Shown: piece after piece, positions 21,607-27,218 of the stretch
Layout: each line of letters begins with the position of its first letter
How positions within the stretch are numbered: the first letter of the stretch is position 1
Source of the DNA: SIG565 sp045540055
GTDB taxonomy: Bacteria > Bacillota > Clostridia > Oscillospirales > Acutalibacteraceae
NCBI GenBank assembly: GCA_045540055.1
Contig: JAZQGO010000022.1
Span: forward strand, 1-27,218
Direction of reading: 5' to 3'
DNA: 27,218 bases
Notes under the pieces: model-generated
Database searches by the model: none
What the model saw: only the letters and a program-made list of their open reading frames with translations
What the model was told of the DNA's origin: nothing
Position numbers and translations under genes: made by a program

Positions 21607-22551
21607 ATGATTAAAAACTTAAAAGTAGTATTTATGGGTACTCCCGATTTTAGTGTGAATGTGTTAGATAGACTGATTCACCATACAAATGTAATAGCAG
21701 TGGTAACTAAATCAGACAAATTGGTAGGTAGAAAACAAGTGTTGTCGCAATCAGCCATAAAGGAAGTTGCAATTAAAAACAATATCAAAGTATTACAACC
21801 TATCAAAATCAAAGAGGAGTATAAAAACATATTGGATTTGAATCCAGATATTATTATAACTTGTGCATACGGTCAATTTCTTCCAAAGGACGTGTTGGAA
21901 TTTCCTAGATATGGGTGTATAAATGTTCATGCATCTCTTCTGCCTAAACTAAGGGGTGGAGCACCCATACATAAAGCCATTATTTATGGATATGATACTA
22001 CAGGTATAACAATAATGCATATGGGACAAAAAATGGATAACGGGGATATTATAAGTCAAAAGAGCATTGAAATTGAAAAAACAGACAATGTAGGGACTTT
22101 GCACGATAAATTAAGTGTATTAGGTGCAGATTTATTAATAGAAACATTACCTGATATAATAAGTGGTAAAGCAAAACGAATTATTCAAGATGAAGCAGAA
22201 GTAACATTTGCTTATAATATTTCCAGAGAAGAAGAACACATCGATTTTAACAAGACAAAAACAGAGGTTCTTAACCAAATAAGAGGACTGAATCCGTGGC
22301 CAGTTGCAAATACACTTTTAGATGGCGAAGAAATAAAGATATACGAAGCCACTATTGGTGAAGAATCTTATAGTGATAAACTAAATGGGGAAATAGTGAA
22401 GTTATACAAGGATGGTATTGGTATTAAAGTAGCAGATGGAGAAATAATTCTTAAAACAATTAAACCATTTGGTAAGAAGCAAATGAGTGTAAGAGAATAT
22501 CTCAATGGAAATAGAGATAAAAATAATCTAATTGGTAAGATATTCAGTTGA
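21607..22551 (+). CDS. fmt: Methionyl-tRNA formyltransferase (element-borne copy)
   Basis: Transfers a formyl group from 10-formyl-tetrahydrofolate to methionyl-initiator tRNA, making fMet-tRNA for translation start. 314 residues, the normal length (E. coli 315). The catalytic trio falls at the same numbers as in E. coli: Asn106 and His108 in INVHASLLP, and Asp144 in KMDNGDI. SLLPKLRGGAPIHKAI is the folate-enzyme signature and GTPDFSVNVL the start signature; the C-terminal OB-like domain begins at about 208 (EEEHIDFNK). The gene is AT-rich, fitting the element and not the host. A bacterium already has a chromosomal fmt, so this is a paralog carried as cargo. It may replace a poisoned enzyme or give another benefit; the reason is unknown. 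Confidence 0.93.
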   Translation: MIKNLKVVFMGTPDFSVNVLDRLIHHTNVIAVVTKSDKLVGRKQVLSQSAIKEVAIKNNIKVLQPIKIKEEYKNILDLNPDIIITCAYGQFLPKDVLEFPRYGCINVHASLLPKLRGGAPIHKAIIYGYDTTGITIMHMGQKMDNGDIISQKSIEIEKTDNVGTLHDKLSVLGADLLIETLPDIISGKAKRIIQDEAEVTFAYNISREEEHIDFNKTKTEVLNQIRGLNPWPVANTLLDGEEIKIYEATIGEESYSDKLNGEIVKLYKDGIGIKVADGEIILKTIKPFGKKQMSVREYLNGNRDKNNLIGKIFS

Positions 22552-22562
22552 TATCGCTAAAT

Positions 22563-22595
22563 AAACAAAGCGGAGCAATTGCTCCGCTTTTGTTT
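22563..22595. terminator. Bidirectional terminator between fmt and the recombinase gene
   Basis: GCGGAGCAATTGCTCCGC (22570-22587) is a perfect 18-base palindrome with flanking AAACAAA and TTTTGTTT arms extending it. T-runs lie on both sides, and the two genes are convergent. Confidence 0.85.
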
Positions 22596-22610
22596 ATTTT
22601 ATGTATTGTA

Positions 22611-24398
22611 TTAAGGGTTATTTGTGGTGTTAGTGGTATCTGTTTTTGTTTGTTCGTGTAATTCGTTTTTAGGTGCTTTTTCAAACATTTCTTCAAACTG
22701 TTCTTTTGATAGGATAGTGAACTCTGCGGTGTAATCTTTACCTCTGCCAGTTGTTTTGTATTGCATATATATCGGCATAGGCATAAAGGACAAACGAAAC
22801 TCCAAAAGGTTAAGAGGATATACAAAGATTTGCCTTGTAACTCTCTCATAAAAAGCATCGTTCAGTTCTGCATCGGAAAGTGATAAAATGCTCTCGAACT
22901 GGTTTATATATTCTTCATAGATGAGTATTTCATCATTTGCAGAACTGTCCTTTGTTTGTAGTTCTCGCAGTTGTTCCTGTAACTTCTCATAATGAACATT
23001 GGCGGGTGTAATATTCATTTTATAGGCATTTTCCGGAACGATTCCATCCATCCAACCTTGTGTGAGTTTGTTTATCTTTTGTCTTGCAAGTTCTATTTCT
23101 TTTTCAAGTGATACAATTATCTTTGTGTGGTCTTTTGGTTTAGACAGTTTTTCAATTTCTTTTCGCATCTCTGCAAGGATTGTTTCTTTGTGTGGTTTTA
23201 CAAACTCGGTAATAATATCGTGAACGGCAGTTTTAAGCACTCTGTCATTCACTCTAAGTGCATTACACCCCACAAAGTCAGTTTTACCTGTTTCGAGTGT
23301 TCTCTGCTTGTATTTACCTCTTTGGTGGTTTTCAAAGCATACCCAAGCACGATAAGGTGTGTTCTTTTGTTTCTTCACATAACTAACATACCTATTACCA
23401 CATAACCCACAAAACACCTTGCCACTTGTCCAGTATCGGTTTGAGTGTTTTGCTTTGGTTTCTTCCGTGGGTGCTTTCTCGCCTAAAATCTTTTGAACCT
23501 TGTCCCAGAGTTCTCTGGATACAATTGCGCTTTCTGGGTGGTGGTCTTTAATTGTGAAAACTCTTGAACCGCCTTTGTTGTATTTCTTTTTGTGTTTTAA
23601 TGGGTCGGGGGTGTAGGTTTTACCTTGAACCAAATCGCCCACATATTTCTCATTTCGTAAAATACGGAGTATAACTGTATTACTCCATCCGTTTTTATAT
23701 CGTTTGGTGGGGGTGCCTTGTTGTTCCAATCTTCGTGCAATTCGGTGTGTGCCTTCGCCACTAGCAAACCATTCAAAAATGTTCTTGATGACCTCTGCTT
23801 CATCTGGTATAATTTCAAAGTGTTGAAAACCAAAATCATCCTTTACAATGTTATATCCATACATTTCCTTGCGACCAAAAACAACACCCATTTGCATCCG
23901 TTGTTGGTGTCCCCACTTAACACGGTTTGAGGTTCTAATGCTTTCTTGCTCGGCAATATTCGCCATATGGGTTAGTTTGCCTCTATCTTCGATTTTTTCG
24001 GTGTTAATATCATCGGATAGAAACCAAACATAAACACCTATATCTCGCAATTCTTCAACAATTTGCATTATATCACGGACATTACGTGAAAATCTGGAAA
24101 CCTCTTTTGTTAGAATCAAGTCAATATTTCCACGTTTTGCCTCAAATATCATTCGGTTAAATTCATCTCTTTTTTCGAGTGATGTACCACTCAAACCCTC
24201 ATCGGCATAAATGCCAATATTAGTCCAACTAGAGTGAATTTGGAAATATCTCTCAAAAAACATTTTTTGTGCCTCAAGGGAGTTCCTTTGGTCTGTATCA
24301 TCAGTTGATACACGGCAGTATGCACAAACTCTGTGAGGTTTATTATCATCAGTTTTAAGTGTTGTTTGTGTTGCTTCTGTTATTGTCAACTCTGCCAT
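22611..24398 (-). CDS. Large serine recombinase (site-specific integrase/excisionase)
   Basis: Mediates insertion and excision of the element. Numbering is for the 595-residue form. The resolvase domain has catalytic Ser31 in YCRVSTD, with conserved Arg residues in EVSRFSRN (about 99-106), then GKLTHMANIAEQES. The recombinase domain follows at about 175-290, then a zinc ribbon with Cys 330, 333, 354 and 378, a coiled-coil region (about 425-500) and a C-terminal tail rich in Thr/Asn. It is of TndX/TnpX type. ATG 24398 is preferred because AGAGAGG ends 9 bases upstream; an ATG at 24407 has no room. The gene overlaps the end of the small upstream gene by 44 bases. It reads inward from the right end. 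Confidence 0.95.
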   Translation of the reverse strand: MAELTITEATQTTLKTDDNKPHRVCAYCRVSTDDTDQRNSLEAQKMFFERYFQIHSSWTNIGIYADEGLSGTSLEKRDEFNRMIFEAKRGNIDLILTKEVSRFSRNVRDIMQIVEELRDIGVYVWFLSDDINTEKIEDRGKLTHMANIAEQESIRTSNRVKWGHQQRMQMGVVFGRKEMYGYNIVKDDFGFQHFEIIPDEAEVIKNIFEWFASGEGTHRIARRLEQQGTPTKRYKNGWSNTVILRILRNEKYVGDLVQGKTYTPDPLKHKKKYNKGGSRVFTIKDHHPESAIVSRELWDKVQKILGEKAPTEETKAKHSNRYWTSGKVFCGLCGNRYVSYVKKQKNTPYRAWVCFENHQRGKYKQRTLETGKTDFVGCNALRVNDRVLKTAVHDIITEFVKPHKETILAEMRKEIEKLSKPKDHTKIIVSLEKEIELARQKINKLTQGWMDGIVPENAYKMNITPANVHYEKLQEQLRELQTKDSSANDEILIYEEYINQFESILSLSDAELNDAFYERVTRQIFVYPLNLLEFRLSFMPMPIYMQYKTTGRGKDYTAEFTILSKEQFEEMFEKAPKNELHEQTKTDTTNTTNNP

Positions 24399-24672
24399 AT
24401 TGAACATCCTCTCTCTTGATACCTACAATAGCTCTTATGTAATCCTTTAATTCAACAATGAATTGTTGCTCTGCCTCAGGTGTCTTAAACAAAGCATCTG
24501 GATTAGTTATCAAAGATAAATTCCCCTTGTTATGTAATAATTCATAACAATTATATGAATAACAGATATAGTATAATAACTTATCATCATTATTCAGTAG
24601 GGTGTGGGCATCCTCGATTTGTTCCCTTGTCATATTATTTCGGTAGTAGTCGCATAAATAGTTTTTACTCAT
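24355..24672 (-). CDS. Small protein upstream of and coupled to the recombinase, unknown function
   Basis: A 105-residue protein, start at ATG 24672 with AGGAGG about 10 bases upstream; the longer frame to 24726 is less likely because it spans the promoter. The sequence is helical and Asn/Tyr-rich (MTREQIEDAHTLLNNDDKLL, YICYSYNCYELLH) and ends with a polar Asn/Thr tail. It has no match I recognise. It is translationally coupled to the recombinase (44-base overlap). Its size and position fit a recombination directionality factor or a regulator, but that is only a suggestion. Confidence 0.65.
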   Translation of the reverse strand: MSKNYLCDYYRNNMTREQIEDAHTLLNNDDKLLYYICYSYNCYELLHNKGNLSLITNPDALFKTPEAEQQFIVELKDYIRAIVGIKREDVQYGRVDNNRSNTNNT

Positions 24673-24697
24673 AACTTTTTTACCTCCTGTTATCCAT

Positions 24698-24726
24698 ATT
24701 ATAACATAAACAATTTCATTCTTCAA
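24698..24726 (-). promoter_or_regulatory. Promoter of the recombinase operon, abutting the right attachment core
   Basis: On the minus strand TTGAAG (24726-24721), 17 bases and TATAAT (24703-24698). The -35 hexamer includes the last base of the ATAGGTA core. Recombinase bound at its attachment site would cover this promoter, so autorepression is plausible. It is of vegetative type, with no sigma-E or sigma-K pattern. Confidence 0.75.
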
Positions 24727-24732
24727 TAGGTA
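24726..24732 (+). repeat. Right attachment core (attR), ATAGGTA
   Basis: The second copy of the 7-base direct repeat. To its left is element sequence (ATTCTTCA); to its right cotJC resumes with CCGAAGAACTTGCGC. In the excised circle the two element ends would give TTCTTC and GAAGAA arms around the core (24719-24724 and 18564-18569), centred on the GG of the core. Confidence 0.9.
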
Positions 24733-25154
24733 CCGAAGAACTTGCGCATCTCGAAATGGTTTGCGCTATGGTTTATCAGCTCACCAAAAACCTTAGCGAA
24801 AAGGAAATTGAGGCATCAGGCTTTGATAAATATTTCGTAGACCACACAGCCGGTGTATATCCGATAGCGGCATCAGGTCTGCCGTGGCGCGCCGAATATA
24901 TTCAGGCAAAGGGCGATATAATAACCGACCTGCACGAAGATTTAGCGGCCGAGCAAAAGGCGAGAACAACCTATGATAACCTGCTTCGCCTTATCGACGA
25001 CCCCGACGTGCGCGACCCGCTAAAGTTTTTGCGCCAGCGCGAGATAGTGCACTATCAACGCTTCGGTGAAGCGCTTGGTCTTACAACCGACCGCCTAAAC
25101 GAAAAGAATTTCTACGCTTGCAATCCGTCATTTGATAAAAATTGCGGTAAATAA
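24733..25154 (+). CDS. cotJC: CotJC, C-terminal part, separated from its start by the element
   Basis: After the core repeat the frame continues T-EELAHLEMVCAMVYQLTK and then VYPIAASGLPWRAEYI, DLHEDLAAEQKARTTYDNLL, DPDVRDPLKFLRQREIVH and YQRFGEALGLT, in frame to the TAA at 25154. This is the rest of the manganese-catalase-like fold; the E, H and EHxH-type metal ligands (EELAHLEM, EIVHYQRF) all lie in this half. The first internal ATG is 24756, but no ribosome site precedes it, so the fragment is not expected to be translated until the element is excised. Flanking bases are intact, with no mutation at the join, arguing for a working split gene and not a decayed one. Confidence 0.95.
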
Positions 25155-25156
25155 TT

Positions 25157-25236
25157 AACGGGACGTCGCGGCGCCGGCCCCTACGAAATGATATGAATTG
25201 ATACAACGTAGGGGTTGGCGCCCACGGCAACCCGTT
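25157..25236. repeat. Palindromic GC-rich intergenic repeat
   Basis: Outer arms AACGGG/CCCGTT and inner arms CCCCTACG/CGTAGGGG enclose GC-rich GCGGCGCC-type blocks and an AT-rich loop (25186-25206). It is markedly more GC-rich than its surroundings. It lies between the cotJC stop and a convergent gene, so it could work as a terminator, but the shape is that of a dispersed miniature repeat (REP/MITE-like), only one copy of which is in the window. Confidence 0.6.
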
Positions 25237-25238
25237 TA

Positions 25239-25847
25239 CTATTTACTTATTACCTTTTTATGCCAAGATTTTTTATTACACTCGGGGCATTTCATATATC
25301 TTGTTCTGCCCATGTGCGGTGCGGCATACACTGCCTTAATGGTCGGAACATATTTGTGTTTACAGTGCTTGCACTCATAATATCCGGCGGTTTGTTCAAT
25401 CTTCATTGCAAAGTGCAAACCGACTATTGCGGGGATAAAGCCTGAAAATACTATAACTAATCTTAGCCAATTTTCCATAGGCAGAAGAGCGCTTACTGCT
25501 ATCGGCACAAATAAAATGATTAAAGAAAGAATACCGATAACCCATTCAAGTGTGAGTAGTCTTTTATCGCTTGATTCCTTTTCTTTTATCATTTCAAGTA
25601 GGCTGTTTTCTAATTCTTTGTTGTAATTATCCATTGCAACTACCTCTCCACATAATAAATCGTTTACCGTAATGTCCAAAAGCTCACACAGTTCGAGCAT
25701 TATTGATGAGTCGGGCATTGATTTGCCGTTTTCCCACTTTGATACCGCTCTGTCGGTGATGCTCAGTTTTTCTGCCAACTGCATCTGGGTCAGGTTTCTG
25801 TTTTTTCGGCACTGAGCTATAAATTTTCCGATTCTAATCTGGTCCAT
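25239..25847 (-). CDS. XRE-family regulator with membrane helices and zinc ribbon
   Basis: A 202-residue fusion. The N-terminal helix-turn-helix (residues 5-62; LTQMQLAEKLSITDRAVSKWENGK in pieces LTQMQLAEKLSITDR and AVSKWENGKSMP) is a typical Cro/CI domain. A charged helix follows (about 73-95), then two hydrophobic spans at about 99-120 (VIGILSLIILFVPIAVSALL) and 126-145. A C-terminal zinc ribbon has CKHCKHKY and CPECNKKSW. This arrangement is frequent in Clostridia, often near transporters. The signal sensed is unknown. ATG 25847 follows GGGAGG. It is divergent from the anchored cell-wall gene next to it. Confidence 0.88.
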   Translation of the reverse strand: MDQIRIGKFIAQCRKNRNLTQMQLAEKLSITDRAVSKWENGKSMPDSSIMLELCELLDITVNDLLCGEVVAMDNYNKELENSLLEMIKEKESSDKRLLTLEWVIGILSLIILFVPIAVSALLPMENWLRLVIVFSGFIPAIVGLHFAMKIEQTAGYYECKHCKHKYVPTIKAVYAAPHMGRTRYMKCPECNKKSWHKKVISK

Positions 25848-25981
25848 CAGTATACCTCCCTTACATTTATTTTAAGCGATTTTTTAAAAAAGTCTACATA
25901 CCGTTGGTTGAGGTGATCGTCTCTTTAACAATATAACATAAATTTTGAGTGTATGCACCTAAGGTTTGTTAAATCTACCAC

Positions 25982-26010
25982 TTGACATTTATGGTATGTC
26001 GAATTAAAAT
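25982..26010 (+). promoter_or_regulatory. Promoter of the NlpC/P60-like gene
   Basis: TTGACA (25982-25987), 17 bases and TAAAAT (26005-26010). The start codon is 52 bases downstream, so the upstream in-frame TTG at 25982 is part of the promoter and not a start. Confidence 0.7.
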
Positions 26011-26062
26011 CATATTGTATTTAATGCTGAAAAATGACTTTAAATGTTGTTTTGGAGGAAGT

Positions 26063-27079
26063 ATGGAAGATTATATTTTGTCGCTTATTGAAAAAATCAA
26101 GGGCAACAGACTTATATTAGGACTTATCTCACTTGTGTTGGTTGCGGCTATAGTTTTTCTTGTGGTAACCGTATCGGGTGCGGGGGATAAAAAAACCGAG
26201 GAGGATAACTCAAGCAAGGTGTCTGCTTCGGCTGAAACAAAGCCCGACGAATCATCGTCTGAGCAGAGCTCGTCTGAGGTGCAGTCGAGCGAGTTGTCAA
26301 GTCAAGCGTCGTCGTCTTCGACATCTTCTAAGAAACCATCAAAGGTTACATATTCAAGCACCTGGGTGCCGCCCTTTGGTACAGATTATAAATATAACAC
26401 AAAGCTTGATGTTAACGATAACGTCTTTATGGATTCGCTTATCTACACAGGATACAACATCAAGAAGCATCGCTCTGACGGACTTATGTGGGAGTATGTG
26501 CTTGCGGCCAATAAGCGCGGCAAGGGTTGGCTTTCTAAAATCAGCTACGATTATGACGGCAGCACTACGGGCTATGAAACAAACTCACAGGGTCTGCCGG
26601 ATATCGCATATTTTGAAAATAAGGACCTTGTTTGTGCCTCATACGCTACCTATGTTTACTTCAATTTCCTGCCCAATGTTGCGGGTATTGATACCTCTAA
26701 TCTCACAAAGCCCGAAAAACCCATGCTGGCACAGGATTGGTATATAGCGGCAAAGGATTGGGTTAAAAAGGGCTATTCAAAGTCGATAGATTTCACGGCT
26801 AAACCCGGCTGGAGAATAGACTTTAAGCCTAAAGAGGAAATACCGATTGGCTCGATTATATCTTTTTGTGACTATAAAAATAAAAAGGTAACCGATTATA
26901 GCCGTCACGTAGTAATATATGCTGGCTATGTTAACGGTCAGCATTGGGTTTATCAGGTGGGCAACGATAACGGCCCTGAGTTTTGTACGGTTGAAAGAAT
27001 GATATGCGGTGCAGACCCGATGTTCCCTATCAGTGTTATTTCGACACCGTCAACCGTAATGCAGCATTTTGAACAGTAA
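26063..27079 (+). CDS. Membrane-anchored NlpC/P60-like protein with Ser-rich linker
   Basis: A 338-residue protein. Residues 1-12 are cytosolic, a hydrophobic anchor follows at about 14-37 (LILGLISLVLVAAIVFLVV), then a low-complexity Ser/Glu linker at about 42-90 (repeats like SSSEQSS, SSQASSSSTSS). A C-terminal globular domain starts near residue 93. It contains ENKDLVCASYATYVYF (about 193-208), with a Cys in a helix start, and later SRHVVIYAGYVNGQHWVYQVGN (given here as SRHVVIYAGY and HWVYQVGN), with a His in a beta hairpin. Cys, His and a polar residue after it fit an NlpC/P60 or amidase-like papain fold. That would make it an extracytoplasmic peptidoglycan hydrolase. ATG 26063 has GGAGGAA 5 bases upstream. 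Confidence 0.72.
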   Translation: MEDYILSLIEKIKGNRLILGLISLVLVAAIVFLVVTVSGAGDKKTEEDNSSKVSASAETKPDESSSEQSSSEVQSSELSSQASSSSTSSKKPSKVTYSSTWVPPFGTDYKYNTKLDVNDNVFMDSLIYTGYNIKKHRSDGLMWEYVLAANKRGKGWLSKISYDYDGSTTGYETNSQGLPDIAYFENKDLVCASYATYVYFNFLPNVAGIDTSNLTKPEKPMLAQDWYIAAKDWVKKGYSKSIDFTAKPGWRIDFKPKEEIPIGSIISFCDYKNKKVTDYSRHVVIYAGYVNGQHWVYQVGNDNGPEFCTVERMICGADPMFPISVISTPSTVMQHFEQ

Positions 27080-27084
27080 ATTTT

Positions 27085-27118
27085 AGCAAGGAAACCCAAA
27101 GGTTGCCTTGCTTTTTTT
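27085..27118 (+). terminator. Terminator after the NlpC/P60-like gene
   Basis: AGCAAGG and CCTTGCT (27085-27091 with 27106-27112), with inner AACC/GGTT, form a hairpin followed by TTTTTT. Confidence 0.85.
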
Positions 27119-27128
27119 GTATCAAGAA

Positions 27129-27218
27129 AACCACCTGCTAAGCAGGTGGTTCCAAAGAGGCTTTTGCCGATGAGTAAAAAAAGAGGCTCCTATGGTATAA
27201 TGCAAGAGGTCTGCCAAC
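27129..27218 (+). mobile_element. Possible left end of an IS200/IS605-type element (cut by window edge)
   Basis: AACCACCTGCT and AGCAGGTGGTT (27129-27139 and 27141-27151) form an 11-bp hairpin with a single-base centre. A leader with a good -10 (TATAAT 27196-27201) follows, but no coding start is seen before the edge. Subterminal hairpins followed by a short leader and promoter are usual at the left end of IS200/IS605 elements, and the wording of this leader resembles those I know from gut Clostridia. The transposase itself lies outside the window, so this remains unproven. Confidence 0.35.

Larger units (their letters stand above)
18555..24732. mobile_element. Skin-like integrative and mobilizable element inserted in cotJC
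   Basis: The unit is 6,171 bp (18555 to 24725) between the two ATAGGTA copies. Gene order: type I toxin/antisense RNA, SLATT membrane protein, a long structured non-coding region, an oriT-like site, a MobV relaxase, a small gene, methionyl-tRNA formyltransferase, and on the opposite strand a large serine recombinase with a small upstream gene, reading inward from the right end. It is more AT-rich than the host flanks. No structural phage genes, replication initiator or type IV secretion genes are present. It should therefore depend on another conjugative element for transfer and on its own recombinase for excision. Precise removal repairs cotJC, the logic of the skin element in sigK. Confidence 0.93.

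Noticed and set aside
24672..24726. A sigma-E or sigma-K promoter for the recombinase, as for spoIVCA of skin
   Set aside because: Only a vegetative TTGAAG/TATAAT pair is visible; no CATAnnnT-type -10 lies upstream of the operon.
18375..25154. cotJC as an ordinary decayed pseudogene
   Set aside because: Both halves are intact with no frameshift, the join at the 7-base repeat is exact and in frame, and a recombinase lies at the element end.
1..27218. CRISPR arrays, rRNA and tRNA genes
   Set aside because: No regularly spaced repeats, no rRNA-like stretches and no cloverleaf with a TTCGAATC-type arm were found on either strand.

Overview
The window looks like chromosome of a spore-forming member of the Clostridia, probably a gut Oscillospiraceae/Ruminococcaceae relative. 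The signs are a cotJABC spore-coat operon, strong AGGAGG-type ribosome binding sites with frequent GTG/TTG starts, sigma-A promoters with TTGACA/TATAAT and 17-base spacers, a PfoR-type membrane protein and LexA boxes of Gram-positive type. Host genes are of moderate GC. The stretch from about 18.56 to 24.73 kb is visibly more AT-rich.

Left part (1-5.8 kb): pstS (cut by the window edge) and a Na/Pi cotransporter with a PhoU-like tail both point left and share a 31-base operator-like sequence, so they are probably one phosphate-starvation regulon. Next come greA-lysS (leftward, one consensus promoter) and an unrecognised gene. Middle (5.8-18.1 kb): a sugar-phosphate nucleotidyltransferase; an XRE repressor/ImmA-IrrE protease switch with four copies of a 16-base operator, facing a two-gene phage-like operon; a LexA-controlled dinB; ruvX and a histidine phosphatase; an overlapping operon pfoR-like/nth/pdxK-type kinase/tcdA; an ECF sigma factor with a membrane partner; an RluD-type pseudouridine synthase; and radC.

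The main discovery lies at 17.9-25.2 kb. cotJA and cotJB are intact, but cotJC is split in two by a 6,171-bp element bounded by a 7-bp direct repeat (ATAGGTA at 18555 and 24726). Joining the flanks at one copy of the repeat restores a perfect 202-residue CotJC frame. The element carries a large serine recombinase at its right end, with a small gene upstream, so it resembles the skin element of sigK: an insertion that would have to leave the chromosome for the spore gene to be read. Unlike skin it is small and appears mobilizable. It has a MobV-family relaxase with a pMV158-like nick site just upstream, a type I toxin with an antisense RNA, a SLATT-type predicted defence membrane protein, a roughly 550-nt highly structured non-coding stretch, and an extra methionyl-tRNA formyltransferase.

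Right part (25.2-27.2 kb): a palindromic intergenic repeat, an XRE regulator fused to membrane segments and a zinc ribbon, a membrane-anchored NlpC/P60-like putative cell-wall enzyme, and at the edge a hairpin that may be the end of an IS200/IS605-type element.
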